Source: Kitasatospora aureofaciens
GTDB lineage: Bacteria; Actinomycetota; Actinomycetes; Streptomycetales; Streptomycetaceae
NCBI RefSeq assembly: GCF_001188955.3
Contig: NZ_JPRF03000001.1
Span: 682,001-746,000 of the forward strand
Reading direction: 5' to 3'
Length of the DNA: 64,000 nucleotides
Below the pieces are notes generated by a model. The model did not search any database, had not been told where the DNA came from, and was given only the letters and a program-made list of their open reading frames with translations. Made by a program: the position numbers and the translations under genes. Shown one piece after another: positions 31,022-39,006 of the stretch. The first letter of the stretch is position 1. The number at the start of each line of letters is the position of its first letter.

Positions 31022-32056
31022 ATGAGTCGAGCCGCGCAGCAGCCGCCCGCTGCCCGTCCCACCCTGGAGGCGGTGGCCGCGCGGGCCGGAGTGGGCCGGG
31101 GCACCGTCTCCCGGGTCGTCAACGGCTCGTCCAAGGTGAGCGCCAAGGCCCGCGCGGCGGTGGAACAGGCCATCGCGGAACTCGGCTACGTCCCCAACCA
31201 GGCGGCTCGCTCCCTGGTCACCTCCCGCACCGACGCGGTGGCCCTGGTCATCCCGGAGAGCGTCGCGAAACTGAGCTCGGAGCCCTACTTCTCCGACATC
31301 ATCACCGGAGTCTCCGCCGAACTCGCCGACTCCGACCTGCAGCTGCTGTTGGTGCTGGTCCGCGACGAGCACGAGCGGGAGCGGCTGAGCCGCTACCTCA
31401 CCGCCCGCCGGGTGGACGGCGTCCTCCTGGTCTCGGTCCACCAGGACGATCCGCTCCCCGAGCTCCTGGAGCGACTGGAACTGCCCGCCGTGCTCGGCGG
31501 CCGCCGCTCGGAGCGGGAAACGCTGAGCTACGTCCACGCCGACAACGCGGGCGGCGCCCGTGCGGCCGTCCGGCACCTGCTGTCCCGGGGCAGGACGGCC
31601 ATCGGGACCGTCACCGGGCCGCTCGACATCGAGGGCGCCGCGGCGCGCCTGGCCGGCTACCGGCAGGCGCTCGCCGAGGCCGCGGTGCCGGCGGACGAGG
31701 GGCTCGTGGCCCACGGGGACTTCACCGAGCGCGGCGGCCGCGAGGGCATGCGGGAACTGCTCGCCCGCCGGCCCGGTCTGGACGCGGTGTTCTGCGCCTC
31801 GGACCTGATGGCGGCGGGTGCGTTGCAGGCGCTGCGCGAGGCGGGCCGGCGGGTGCCGCAGGACGTCGCCGTGGTGGGTTTCGACGACTCCGTGGTGGCC
31901 CGGCACACCGAGCCGCCGCTCACCAGTGTCCGCCAACCGATCGAGGAGACGGGGCGGTTGATGGTCCGGTCGTTGCTCAAGGAGATCGCTCAGCCGGGCC
32001 GGTTCCGCCGGCAGACGGTCCTGCCGACGGAACTGGTGGTGCGGGAGTCCTCGTGA
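31022..32056 (+). CDS. cebR: LacI-family cellulose-utilisation repressor CebR
   Basis: A 344-residue LacI-family repressor: helix-turn-helix TLEAVAARAGVGRGTVSRVV (about 14-33) and hinge, then the sugar-binding domain ending in VVGFDDSVVARHTEPPLTSV. CebR is released from TGGGAGCGCTCCCA boxes by cellobiose/cellotriose. The position divergent from cebE-cebF-cebG and a perfect box in the shared gap support the assignment. The ATG at 31022 follows GGGAGAACG; an in-frame upstream extension crosses the operator and is rejected. Convergent with the GH5 cellulase gene 20 bp away. Confidence 0.94.
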   Translation: MSRAAQQPPAARPTLEAVAARAGVGRGTVSRVVNGSSKVSAKARAAVEQAIAELGYVPNQAARSLVTSRTDAVALVIPESVAKLSSEPYFSDIITGVSAELADSDLQLLLVLVRDEHERERLSRYLTARRVDGVLLVSVHQDDPLPELLERLELPAVLGGRRSERETLSYVHADNAGGARAAVRHLLSRGRTAIGTVTGPLDIEGAAARLAGYRQALAEAAVPADEGLVAHGDFTERGGREGMRELLARRPGLDAVFCASDLMAAGALQALREAGRRVPQDVAVVGFDDSVVARHTEPPLTSVRQPIEETGRLMVRSLLKEIAQPGRFRRQTVLPTELVVRESS

Positions 32057-32075
32057 CCGGAACGGCCCGGCGGCG

Positions 32076-33590
32076 TTACGTGCCGGCCAGGTGGGCGCGG
32101 TATCCGGCGCCGAAGGCCGTCGGGGTGCCGTCGTAGGAGCTGATCAGCGCCGGGCCGTTGCTGCAGTCCCAGGTGTTCCACGTCCAGGCGAGGTAGGACA
32201 CACCGTGCTGGTCCAGCCAGGGCAGCAGGGCGTCCAGATAGCCGTGCGCGCAGTCGTTCTCGCCGAACTCACCGGCGATGACCGGCACTTGCGCGGTGAG
32301 CGGGGCGATCTGGCCGTCCCAGCAGGAAGTGGTGCTGCAGGCGTTGAAGTTGTACGAGTGCCAGGACGCGGCCAGGTTGTGCAGCGGGTCGGCGGGTTGG
32401 TGCGCGGCCCACTGGGTGAGGTCGTTGGCGTACTCCTGGCCGCCCAGCATCAGGACGTTGTCCGCGCCGGTCGAGCGCACCGCGTCGACCATCGCCTGCA
32501 TCCCGGCGACCCGGTAGCCGATTCCGGGACAGCTGCCGCCGTCCCGCCAGCAGGTCCAGCCGCTGTCCTCGCTCCCGGTGGCGCGTGACGGGTACGGCTC
32601 GTTGAACAGGTCGAAGACCACCGCGTCGTCGCCCTTGAAGGTCTGTGCCACCGACGTCCAGAACGGGATGGCACCGGCCGCGTCCGGCATGGGCTTCTGG
32701 CAGGTGGCGTTGGCGTCCGGGCAGCCGGCGGACGGTCCGGTGTACACCCCGTCGGTCCAGTGCAGGTCCAGGACCGCCACGAGGCCGTTCCGTTCCAGCA
32801 GGTCGACGTAGCTGCGCACCGCACCGATGTAGGCCGCACCGGCGTAGGCGGGGTCGACGTTGGAATGGCCGAGCCAGCAGTCCTCGTTGAGCGGCACCCG
32901 GACGGAGTTGACGTGCCAGGACTTCATCGTGGTGACGGAGGCCTGGTCGGCCGGGCCGTCGAAGAATCCGTGGCCCTGGACGCACATGAACTCGGCCCCG
33001 GAGCGGTCGACCCCGTGCAGGGTGATCGGGGTGCCGTCGGCCTTCGCCAGCGTCCTGCCCGCGACGTGCACGGCCGGGGCGGACCCGTTCGGGGGCGGCG
33101 TGGTCGGCGGGGTGCTGGTCGGTGTGGGGGAGGGGCTCGGGGACGGGCTCGACCGTGGACCGCAGGGGGTGCCGTTGAGAGTGAAGGCGGTGGGGGCGGT
33201 GTTGGTGCCGTTGTAGGAGAAGTTGGCGCTGGTGGTGTAGGTGGCGCCGGGGTCGATGGTGGGGGCGTAGCCGGGGTTGGTGACGGTGACGGCCTGTCCG
33301 GACTGGCTCCAGGTGCCGTTCCAGCCGTTCTGGAGGGTCTGGTTGCCGGTGTAGGAGTAGCCGAGGGTCCAGCCGTTGATCGGGAGGGTGCCGGTGTCGG
33401 TGATGGTGAGGTTGGCGGTGAATCCGCTGCCCCAGTCGTTGACGGCGTACTTCACGTCGCAGGAGGTGCCGGAGGCGGGGGTCGGGGAGGAGGTGGTCGC
33501 GGAGGCGGTGAGGGGGAGCACGGCCAGGGCGGTGCACGCGGCGGTGGCGGCCGCGAGGGCGGCCGTGCGGGGTGTGGCGGTACGGGGCAT
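32076..33590 (-). CDS. Secreted GH5 cellulase with N-terminal CBM2
   Basis: 504 residues: signal peptide (to about 32, TASATT), CBM2 cellulose-binding domain (about 42-140, from CDVKYAVNDWGSGFTA to the Cys in LNGTPCG), a Pro/Ser/Thr-rich linker, and a GH5 catalytic domain (about 170-504). Acid/base Glu331 in LFNEPYP and nucleophile Glu441 in VIAGEFGEND. An endo- or processive glucanase attacking cellulose outside the cell. The ATG at 33590 has GAGGA 6 bases upstream. No CebR box lies directly upstream; the GH6 gene precedes it on the same strand with a terminator hairpin between them, so its control is unclear. The stop is TAA. Confidence 0.95.
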   Translation of the reverse strand: MPRTATPRTAALAAATAACTALAVLPLTASATTSSPTPASGTSCDVKYAVNDWGSGFTANLTITDTGTLPINGWTLGYSYTGNQTLQNGWNGTWSQSGQAVTVTNPGYAPTIDPGATYTTSANFSYNGTNTAPTAFTLNGTPCGPRSSPSPSPSPTPTSTPPTTPPPNGSAPAVHVAGRTLAKADGTPITLHGVDRSGAEFMCVQGHGFFDGPADQASVTTMKSWHVNSVRVPLNEDCWLGHSNVDPAYAGAAYIGAVRSYVDLLERNGLVAVLDLHWTDGVYTGPSAGCPDANATCQKPMPDAAGAIPFWTSVAQTFKGDDAVVFDLFNEPYPSRATGSEDSGWTCWRDGGSCPGIGYRVAGMQAMVDAVRSTGADNVLMLGGQEYANDLTQWAAHQPADPLHNLAASWHSYNFNACSTTSCWDGQIAPLTAQVPVIAGEFGENDCAHGYLDALLPWLDQHGVSYLAWTWNTWDCSNGPALISSYDGTPTAFGAGYRAHLAGT

Positions 33591-33610
33591 GCCGGGTCCT
33601 CGTGGGTGGG

Positions 33611-33638
33611 GGCCGGGGCCGCCGGTGCGGCCCCGGCC
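33611..33638 (-). terminator. Terminator between GH6 and GH5 genes
   Basis: A perfect 12-bp stem (33611-33622 with 33627-33638), 9 bases beyond the end of the intended GH6 frame. Confidence 0.7.
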
Positions 33639-33646
33639 GGGGGCGG

Positions 33647-33875
33647 TCAGCTGGCGGTGCAGGTCAGCGTCGGAGCGGTGTTGCCGCCCGAGTAGCTCGC
33701 CTGGAAGCCGAAGCTGGTGGTGCCGTTGGGCGCCAGCGCGCCGTTGTAGGTCTGGCTGGCGGCCGTCACCGCGCTGCCGCTCTGGGCGGTGGTGGCGTTC
33801 CAGCTGTTGGTGACCTGCTGGTTGCCGCCCCACGTCCAGGTGACCGTCCAGGACTTGGTGGCCGTACTGCCGGTG
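33647..33875 (-). pseudogene. Out-of-frame C-terminal part of the GH6 protein's CBM2
   Basis: This segment encodes TGSTATKSWTVTWTWGG and the rest of a normal CBM2 ending in PTLTCTAS and a TGA, but in the frame one base away from the GH6 gene. The intended sequence GVTVTNTGST requires one more A (T on the + strand) at about 33874-33876. A single-base deletion, or a sequencing error, thus removes about 75 residues of the cellulose-binding domain. Confidence 0.85.
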
Positions 33876-35667
33876 TGGTGACGGTGACACCGGCCGTGAA
33901 GCCGCTGCCCCAGTCGTTGCCGACCGCGTAGGCGGCGGAGCAGCCGCTGCTGCCACCGCCCCCGCCCGGCGCCGCCGTGGTGCCGGTCACCGCGGCCGAG
34001 GCGGCGGAGACGTTCCCGGCCGCGTCCTGGGCCGTGACGGTGTACTGGTAGGAGGTGGCGGGGGAGAGCCCGGAGTCGGTGTAGCCGGTGGTGGTCACGG
34101 TGGCGACCTTGGCCCCGTTCCGGTACACCGAGTAGCCGGTCACGCCTGCCGGGTCGGTGGAGGCCGTCCAGCTGAGCGACACGCTGCTGCTGGTGGTGCC
34201 GGTGATGGTCAGCCCGCTCGGCACGCTCGGGCCGGTGCTGCCGCCGGAGCCGCTGCCGAACGCGGGGTAGGCGTTCTGCACCAACTGCCGGAACTGGGCC
34301 GGGAACCACTGTCCGGCCGGGATGTTGCTGCCGGGGATGGCGTCCGTCGGGTAGGTGTTGCCGTTGCCGTCGCTCTGGGTGCCGTTCGGGTCGCAGTGCG
34401 GGTCGCCGTGGGGGTGGGAGGCGTCGGGGTAGTCGCCGTCCGACTCGCCTGGCGGCTTGACCCAGAGGAACGCGATGATCGGGCTGCCCGTACCGTACGG
34501 CAGGGACTGCGGACGTTCCCCGATGCCCGCGCCGTTGACGTTGCACCAGTCGCCGCGGAAGGGCTTCCGGTCGACCTTGTTGGCCGCGACGTACGCGTCC
34601 ACCGTGGTGGGGCCGGAGTTGAGCGCGGTGGGCCGGGCGGAGCCGCCCCAGCCGTTGCGCGAGGTGTCGACCAGCATGCCGATGCTGCTCGGGAACCCGT
34701 TGGACACCAGGGTGGAGTACATCGCGGTGTCGTAGTGGTACTCGTCGAACGCGGGGTTGTACTGGTAGAAGTTCGCCGACTTGAGCGGCTGGCCGCCGAC
34801 CGACAGGTCGGGGTCGGTGAGGTACGGCTCGGTGAGCGGCGTGGTGTTGGCGGTGTCGCTGACGAAGCCGTCGATGCTGGCGAACCCGGCCGTGGTGGCC
34901 TGGGCGACCTTGGCGTACTCCTTGCCCGCCGGGACCATGTTGTTGGACCAGCCGAGCCAGCCCGCGTGGCCGATGTCCAGGTAGTCGTACACGTTGGGGA
35001 TCGCGTGCAGCTTGTTGAGCGCGTACTCGATGCCCGACTCGTAGTACGGGGTGGCGGTGGCACAGGTCGGCTTGGACTGGTTGGTCACGGCGTTGGGCAG
35101 CGAGTCCGGCTCGATGACGGCCGCGATCCGCAGGCCGGCGTACTTCGGGTTGGCCAGCACGGCCGCGATCGGGTCGATGTACTGCGCCTCGTAGGTGGCC
35201 AAACCGGCCGCGGTGGCGGGGAGCTCGCCGTTGGAGGCGATCGCGGCGCAGTCCCGGCCCGGCAGGTCGTAGATCACGACCTGGAAGACCACCGGCGTGC
35301 CGCCCTGCTGCTGCTGGCCGAGTGCGTGGTCGAGGTGGGCCTGGAGGCCGAGGTGGGTGGCGTCGCCGGCGATCGCGCCGATGCGGTCCATCCACACCGC
35401 GGTGGGGTTGGCGGCGACCTGGGTTTCGAGAGCGCCCAGGGTGCCGCCGTCGGCCGCGGCCTGGGCCTTGACCTCGGCCGCGAAGTCGGGGTTGAGGTAG
35501 CCGGTCGCGCCGGCGAACGGGTTGGTGAGGTGGACGGCGGCCGCGGCCGCCGGGGCGGGCGCGGCGTGTGCGGGGGCGGCGGCACCGATGCTCGGCAGCA
35601 GGCCGGTGGCGCCGAACAGCGTGGCGGCCGCTGCCGTGCGGAGCCGACGCAGGACGGGATGAGGCAC
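33766..35667 (-). CDS. Secreted GH6 cellulase (cellobiohydrolase-like), CBM2 lost by frameshift
   Basis: 633 residues as read. Signal peptide (to about 35, PAHAA), GH6 catalytic domain (about 45-440), fibronectin III domain (about 480-567) and the start of a CBM2 (from about 572, CSAAYAVGNDWGSGFTAG). Landmarks are YDLPGRDCAA and Asp188 in VIEPDSLPN (the two catalytic Asp regions of GH6), WLGWSNN, DTSRNGWGGS and FLWVKPPGESDG. The extra loop sequences are closer to actinomycete exo-cellulases than to endoglucanases (inference). A 1-base deletion near residue 597 replaces the remaining CBM2 by 36 unrelated residues. The GTG start at 35667 has AAAGGA 7 bases upstream. A CebR box lies about 130 bp upstream. 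Confidence 0.92.
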   Translation of the reverse strand: MPHPVLRRLRTAAAATLFGATGLLPSIGAAAPAHAAPAPAAAAAVHLTNPFAGATGYLNPDFAAEVKAQAAADGGTLGALETQVAANPTAVWMDRIGAIAGDATHLGLQAHLDHALGQQQQGGTPVVFQVVIYDLPGRDCAAIASNGELPATAAGLATYEAQYIDPIAAVLANPKYAGLRIAAVIEPDSLPNAVTNQSKPTCATATPYYESGIEYALNKLHAIPNVYDYLDIGHAGWLGWSNNMVPAGKEYAKVAQATTAGFASIDGFVSDTANTTPLTEPYLTDPDLSVGGQPLKSANFYQYNPAFDEYHYDTAMYSTLVSNGFPSSIGMLVDTSRNGWGGSARPTALNSGPTTVDAYVAANKVDRKPFRGDWCNVNGAGIGERPQSLPYGTGSPIIAFLWVKPPGESDGDYPDASHPHGDPHCDPNGTQSDGNGNTYPTDAIPGSNIPAGQWFPAQFRQLVQNAYPAFGSGSGGSTGPSVPSGLTITGTTSSSVSLSWTASTDPAGVTGYSVYRNGAKVATVTTTGYTDSGLSPATSYQYTVTAQDAAGNVSAASAAVTGTTAAPGGGGGSSGCSAAYAVGNDWGSGFTAGVTVTTPAVRPPSPGRSPGRGAATSRSPTAGTPPPPRAAAR

Positions 35668-35794
35668 GTCCGGGTCCTTTCCGATGGGTGGGGGTTCCTG
35701 ACGGGGTCGCGGAATCGGGTGGGAACGCGCCCACGAGGGGCATGGCGACCCCTGTCACATCAAGCCAGGGCCTGAGAAACGGCGTCAATAGTCG

Positions 35795-35808
35795 CGGGAG
35801 CGCTCCCA
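35795..35808. promoter_or_regulatory. CebR box upstream of GH6 cellulase
   Basis: CGGGAGCGCTCCCA differs from the perfect CebR palindrome only at its first base. It lies 128-141 bases upstream of the GH6 GTG start. Confidence 0.8.
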
Positions 35809-35914
35809 AAAGAGGCTGTAAGTTACATGCCGCCGCGCCGGGGAAGGCACCCGCCCAGAACGCCTGGACACCCGGCAACCTCCGAGTCGCCAGTGCCCCG
35901 AGTGTCGGCAGAGA

Positions 35915-35941
35915 TTTCCGAAACATTGCCGAAACTTTCAA
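35915..35941. promoter_or_regulatory. Xylan-regulon operator upstream of GH10 xylanase
   Basis: CGAAAC occurs twice (35919-35924 and 35930-35935). The second copy is part of the odd palindrome GAAACTTTC (35931-35939), the reverse complement of the core at the GH11 and CE1 genes. It lies about 200 bp before the GH10 start. Confidence 0.6.
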
Positions 35942-36141
35942 CCACGTATTGACGAGTCTCGCACACTCCGAGTTACCTAGCCCGGGGCGCAACCCACCCG
36001 GGGCACCGTCTGCCGGACGGTCGCCGCAGCGCTCCCCCCTGTTCCCCGAACCGACGGCCCCACCGCCGTCATCGCTCGTGCGCCATGACCCGCCGTCAGC
36101 GCGGGTGTGCCCCTTCCCTGGAGCGACGCTGGAGGGCGACC

Positions 36142-37614
36142 ATGTCTCTTCGAAGGACCCTGAACGGAATTCACCATGCCTGGACCGCCGCGGTGGTCCT
36201 GGCGCTGGTGCTCGCGACCGGTGCGCTGGCCGCGACGACCCCGGCCGCGGCGGCCGGCAGCACGTTGAAGGCGGCGGCAGAAGCGAACGGCCGGTACTTC
36301 GGCACCGCCCTGTCGGACGGTGACCTCGGTGTCGGCGGCGAAACCGCCGTCGTCGGGGCGCAGTTCGACGCGCTGACCCCGACCAACGAGATGAAGTGGG
36401 AGACTGTCGAGCCGGCCCCCGGCTCCTACGACTTCGGCCCGGGCGACCAGCTCGTGCAGTTCGCCCGGGCGCACGGCATGCGGGTGCGCGGTCACAATTT
36501 GGTGTGGCAGAACCAGCTCCCCGGTTGGATGTCGAACCTGCCGCTGAACCAGGTGCGCTCCGCCATGGAGGCGCACATCACCGCGGAGGCCGGCCACTAC
36601 AAGGGGCAGGTCTACGCCTGGGACGTGATCAACGAGCCGTTCAACGGCGACGGCTCCCTCGTCCCGGACGCGTTCTACCGGGCGATGGGACCGGACTACC
36701 TCGCCGACGCGCTGCGCACCGCGCACGCCGCCGACCCGGGCGCGAAGCTCTACATCAACGACTACAACATCGAGGGCGTGAACGCGAAGAGCGATGCCCT
36801 CTACAGCCTCGCCCGGTCGCTGCTCGCCCAGGGCGTGCCGCTGGGCGGCATCGGGTTCGAGAGCCACTTCGTCGTCGGTCAGGTCCCCACTGACCTGCGG
36901 GCCAACCTGCAGCGGTTCGCGGACCTGGGCCTGGACGTGGCCGTCACCGAACTGGACGACCGGATCCAGCTGCCCGCCTCCGGAGGCGCCCTCCAGCAGC
37001 AGGCGGCCGACTACGCCGCCGTGGTGCGGGCCTGCCTGGCCGTCTCCCGCTGCGTGGGCGTGAGCCAGTGGGGCGTGGACGACGCGCACTCCTGGATCCC
37101 CGGCACCTTCCCCGGGTACGGCGCCGCCACCATGTACGACGACAACGACCGGCCCAAGCCGGCCTTCGCCGCGACGCTCTCCGCCCTCGGCGGTTCGAGC
37201 ACCGGCGGCGGTGGCGGCACGACGGGCGAGCTGCGCGCGGCCGGTGCCGGCAAGTGCCTCGACGTGCCGAACGGTTCGACCACGGCCGGCACCCAGGTGC
37301 AGCTCTACAGCTGCTGGGGCGGCATCAACCAGATCTGGACGCACACCGCCGCCGACCAGCTGAGCGTCTACGGAGGTGCCGGCCGGATGTGCCTGGACGC
37401 CTCCGGGCAGGGCACGGTGCCCGGCACCAAGGTAGTCGTCTGGCCGTGCAACGGCCAGGCCAACCAGCAGTGGCACGTGAACGCCGACGGCACCGTCACG
37501 GGCGTCCAGTCCGGTCTGTGCCTGGACGTCTCCGGCGGCTCCACCGCCGACGGCGCCCCGGCACAGCTGTGGACCTGCAGTGGCCGGAGCAACCAGCAGT
37601 GGACCCTCGGCTGA
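36142..37614 (+). CDS. Secreted GH10 endo-1,4-beta-xylanase with C-terminal CBM13
   Basis: 490 residues: signal peptide (to about 39, ATTPAAAAG), GH10 barrel (about 40-350) and, after a Gly-rich linker, a ricin-type CBM13 (about 365-490) with QxW repeats (NQIWTH, NQQWHV, NQQWTL). Acid/base Glu165 in WDVINEPF and nucleophile Glu270 in AVTELDDR. The layout matches Streptomyces xylanase A. The ATG at 36142 has GGAGG 6 bases upstream; an in-frame ATG at 36085 lacks a signal-like start. Produces xylobiose and branched xylo-oligosaccharides that the bxl system next door imports and cleaves. Confidence 0.96.
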   Translation: MSLRRTLNGIHHAWTAAVVLALVLATGALAATTPAAAAGSTLKAAAEANGRYFGTALSDGDLGVGGETAVVGAQFDALTPTNEMKWETVEPAPGSYDFGPGDQLVQFARAHGMRVRGHNLVWQNQLPGWMSNLPLNQVRSAMEAHITAEAGHYKGQVYAWDVINEPFNGDGSLVPDAFYRAMGPDYLADALRTAHAADPGAKLYINDYNIEGVNAKSDALYSLARSLLAQGVPLGGIGFESHFVVGQVPTDLRANLQRFADLGLDVAVTELDDRIQLPASGGALQQQAADYAAVVRACLAVSRCVGVSQWGVDDAHSWIPGTFPGYGAATMYDDNDRPKPAFAATLSALGGSSTGGGGGTTGELRAAGAGKCLDVPNGSTTAGTQVQLYSCWGGINQIWTHTAADQLSVYGGAGRMCLDASGQGTVPGTKVVVWPCNGQANQQWHVNADGTVTGVQSGLCLDVSGGSTADGAPAQLWTCSGRSNQQWTLG

Positions 37615-37623
37615 CCGAGCGGT

Positions 37624-37672
37624 GCGGTGCGGCCGGACGGCGCCGGGTTCCCCGGCCGTCCGGCCGCACCGC
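37624..37672 (+). terminator. Intrinsic terminator after GH10 gene
   Basis: A perfect 17-bp stem (37624-37640 with 37656-37672) followed by TTTCT, starting 10 bases after the stop codon. Confidence 0.85.
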
Positions 37673-37766
37673 TTTCTGCGGTCCCCGGCCCGGCCGCCGG
37701 CCGCCCGACGGCCCGGGCGGCTCGGCGGGTTCGACTGCCCGGACCGCCGGACGGCCCGGCCGCCCG

Positions 37767-38798
37767 TCAACCGCGCTCCACCTGGCCGGGCACGGCCGTT
37801 CGCGGCGGGGCGGTGCTGCTGCGCTGGACCAGACTGGTGGCCAGGTCCACCCGGAGCGTGCCGGGCCGCACCCCGCGGGCCAGGTCGATCACCAGACGGG
37901 TCGCCACCTCGGCCATCTCGGTCAGCGGCTGGCGCACGGTGGTCAGCGGCGGTCCGACCCAGCGGGCCAGCGGCAGGTCGTCGAATCCGACCACGCTGAG
38001 GTCCTCCGGAACGCGCAGCCCCAGCTCGCGGGCGGCCTCGTACAGGCCGAGCGCCTGGAGGTCGTTCCCGGCGAACACGGCGGTCGGCCGCTCCGGCAGG
38101 CCGAGCAGCTCCAGTCCGAGCAGGCGTCCGGACTCGTGGTGGAAGGAGCCCTCGCGGACCAGGTCCGCGTCGTACGGGATGCCCGCCATGTCGAGCGCCG
38201 CCCGGTAGCCGTCGGCCCGGGCGCGGCTGCACATCATCCGGGCGGGGCCGCCGATCAGGCCGATCCGGCGGTGTCCGAGGTCGAGCAGGTGCCGGGTGGC
38301 GGCGAGGCCGCCGTCCCAGTTGGTGGTCCCGACGGCGGGCACGTCCTGCCCGGGGTCGCCGGCCGGGTCCAGCACCACGAACGGGACGTCCCGGCGGGAC
38401 AGTTGCTCGCGCAGCGAGCGGTCCAGGTCGGACAGCACCAGGACCACACCGGTGGGGCGCCGCGCGAGCACCCCGTCCACCCAGGACTGGCCGGGGCCGT
38501 GCCGTTCGGCGGACTCGGAGAGCACGATGCTCAGCCCCTCCTCGCGGACGGCGTTCTCGACGCCCCGGATCACCTCCACCGCCCACGCGCTCTCCAGCTC
38601 GTGGAAGACCAGCTCCAGCAGCGGGCTGGCCCGGCGGTTGCCGCGCCGCCGCCGGTAGCCGTACCGCTGGAGCAGCTCCTCCACCCGCTCCCGGGTGGCC
38701 GGCGCGACGTCGGCGCGCCCGTTCAGGACTTTCGAAACAGTCGGCGCGGAGACTCCGGCCTCCTGCGCGATCTCGGCGAGCGTGGCCGCTCTGGTCAC
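37767..38798 (-). CDS. bxlR: LacI-family xylobiose-operon repressor (BxlR type)
   Basis: A 343-residue LacI-family repressor divergent from the xylobiose operon. Helix-turn-helix TLAEIAQEAGVSAPTVSKVL (about 6-25) with the recognition segment SAPTVSK, then the effector-binding domain (VVGFDDLPLARWVGPPLTTV near 255). The GTG at 38798 has GGAGG 5 bases upstream; the longer in-frame reading from 38879 lacks this. In Streptomyces thermoviolaceus BxlR represses bxlEFGA and is released by xylobiose; the same order and divergent layout is seen here. Sites for it in the 208-bp gap are CGAAAC-type repeats. Confidence 0.88.
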   Translation of the reverse strand: MTRAATLAEIAQEAGVSAPTVSKVLNGRADVAPATRERVEELLQRYGYRRRRGNRRASPLLELVFHELESAWAVEVIRGVENAVREEGLSIVLSESAERHGPGQSWVDGVLARRPTGVVLVLSDLDRSLREQLSRRDVPFVVLDPAGDPGQDVPAVGTTNWDGGLAATRHLLDLGHRRIGLIGGPARMMCSRARADGYRAALDMAGIPYDADLVREGSFHHESGRLLGLELLGLPERPTAVFAGNDLQALGLYEAARELGLRVPEDLSVVGFDDLPLARWVGPPLTTVRQPLTEMAEVATRLVIDLARGVRPGTLRVDLATSLVQRSSTAPPRTAVPGQVERG

Positions 38799-38960
38799 GG
38801 GTTCCTCCTGCACTGCCCCTGCTGGGCGAACTCCGTCGTGGATGGCTGTACGAGACGGCCGCGGGTGGCCGTACCGCACGGATGCTAGCCCCCCGGACGA
38901 GTCGCGGGCCGATCCCGTCGGGGCTCTTGACGGACGGTCACCACGGATCTAGGTTTCCCA

Positions 38961-38994
38961 CAACATTCGGCAACTTGCTCGAAACATTCGAAAC
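38961..38994. promoter_or_regulatory. BxlR-type operator upstream of bxlE
   Basis: CGAAACATTCG (38980-38990) matches the odd palindrome CGAAA-C-TTTCG with one mismatch, overlapped by a second CGAAAC (38989-38994) and preceded by CAACATTCGGCAAC (38961-38974). The cluster ends 12 bases before the bxlE ATG, so repressor binding would also cover the ribosome site region. Confidence 0.6.
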
Positions 38995-39006
38995 AGAGGG
39001 CAGGAT

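Larger units (their letters stand above)
35668..36141. other. Divergent regulatory region between GH6 and GH10 genes
   Basis: 474 bp with no gene. A CebR box at 35795-35808 faces the GH6 gene and a GAAAC-rich palindromic site at 35915-35941 faces the GH10 gene, so a cellulose switch and a xylan switch lie about 110 bp apart in one gap. The middle part (35800-35960) is markedly A/T-richer than coding DNA, as expected for promoters. Confidence 0.65.

Noticed and set aside
38729..38740. TTTCGAAAC inside the 5' part of bxlR as a further operator
   Set aside because: It encodes the conserved VSKV segment of the helix-turn-helix, so the match is likely forced by the protein sequence.
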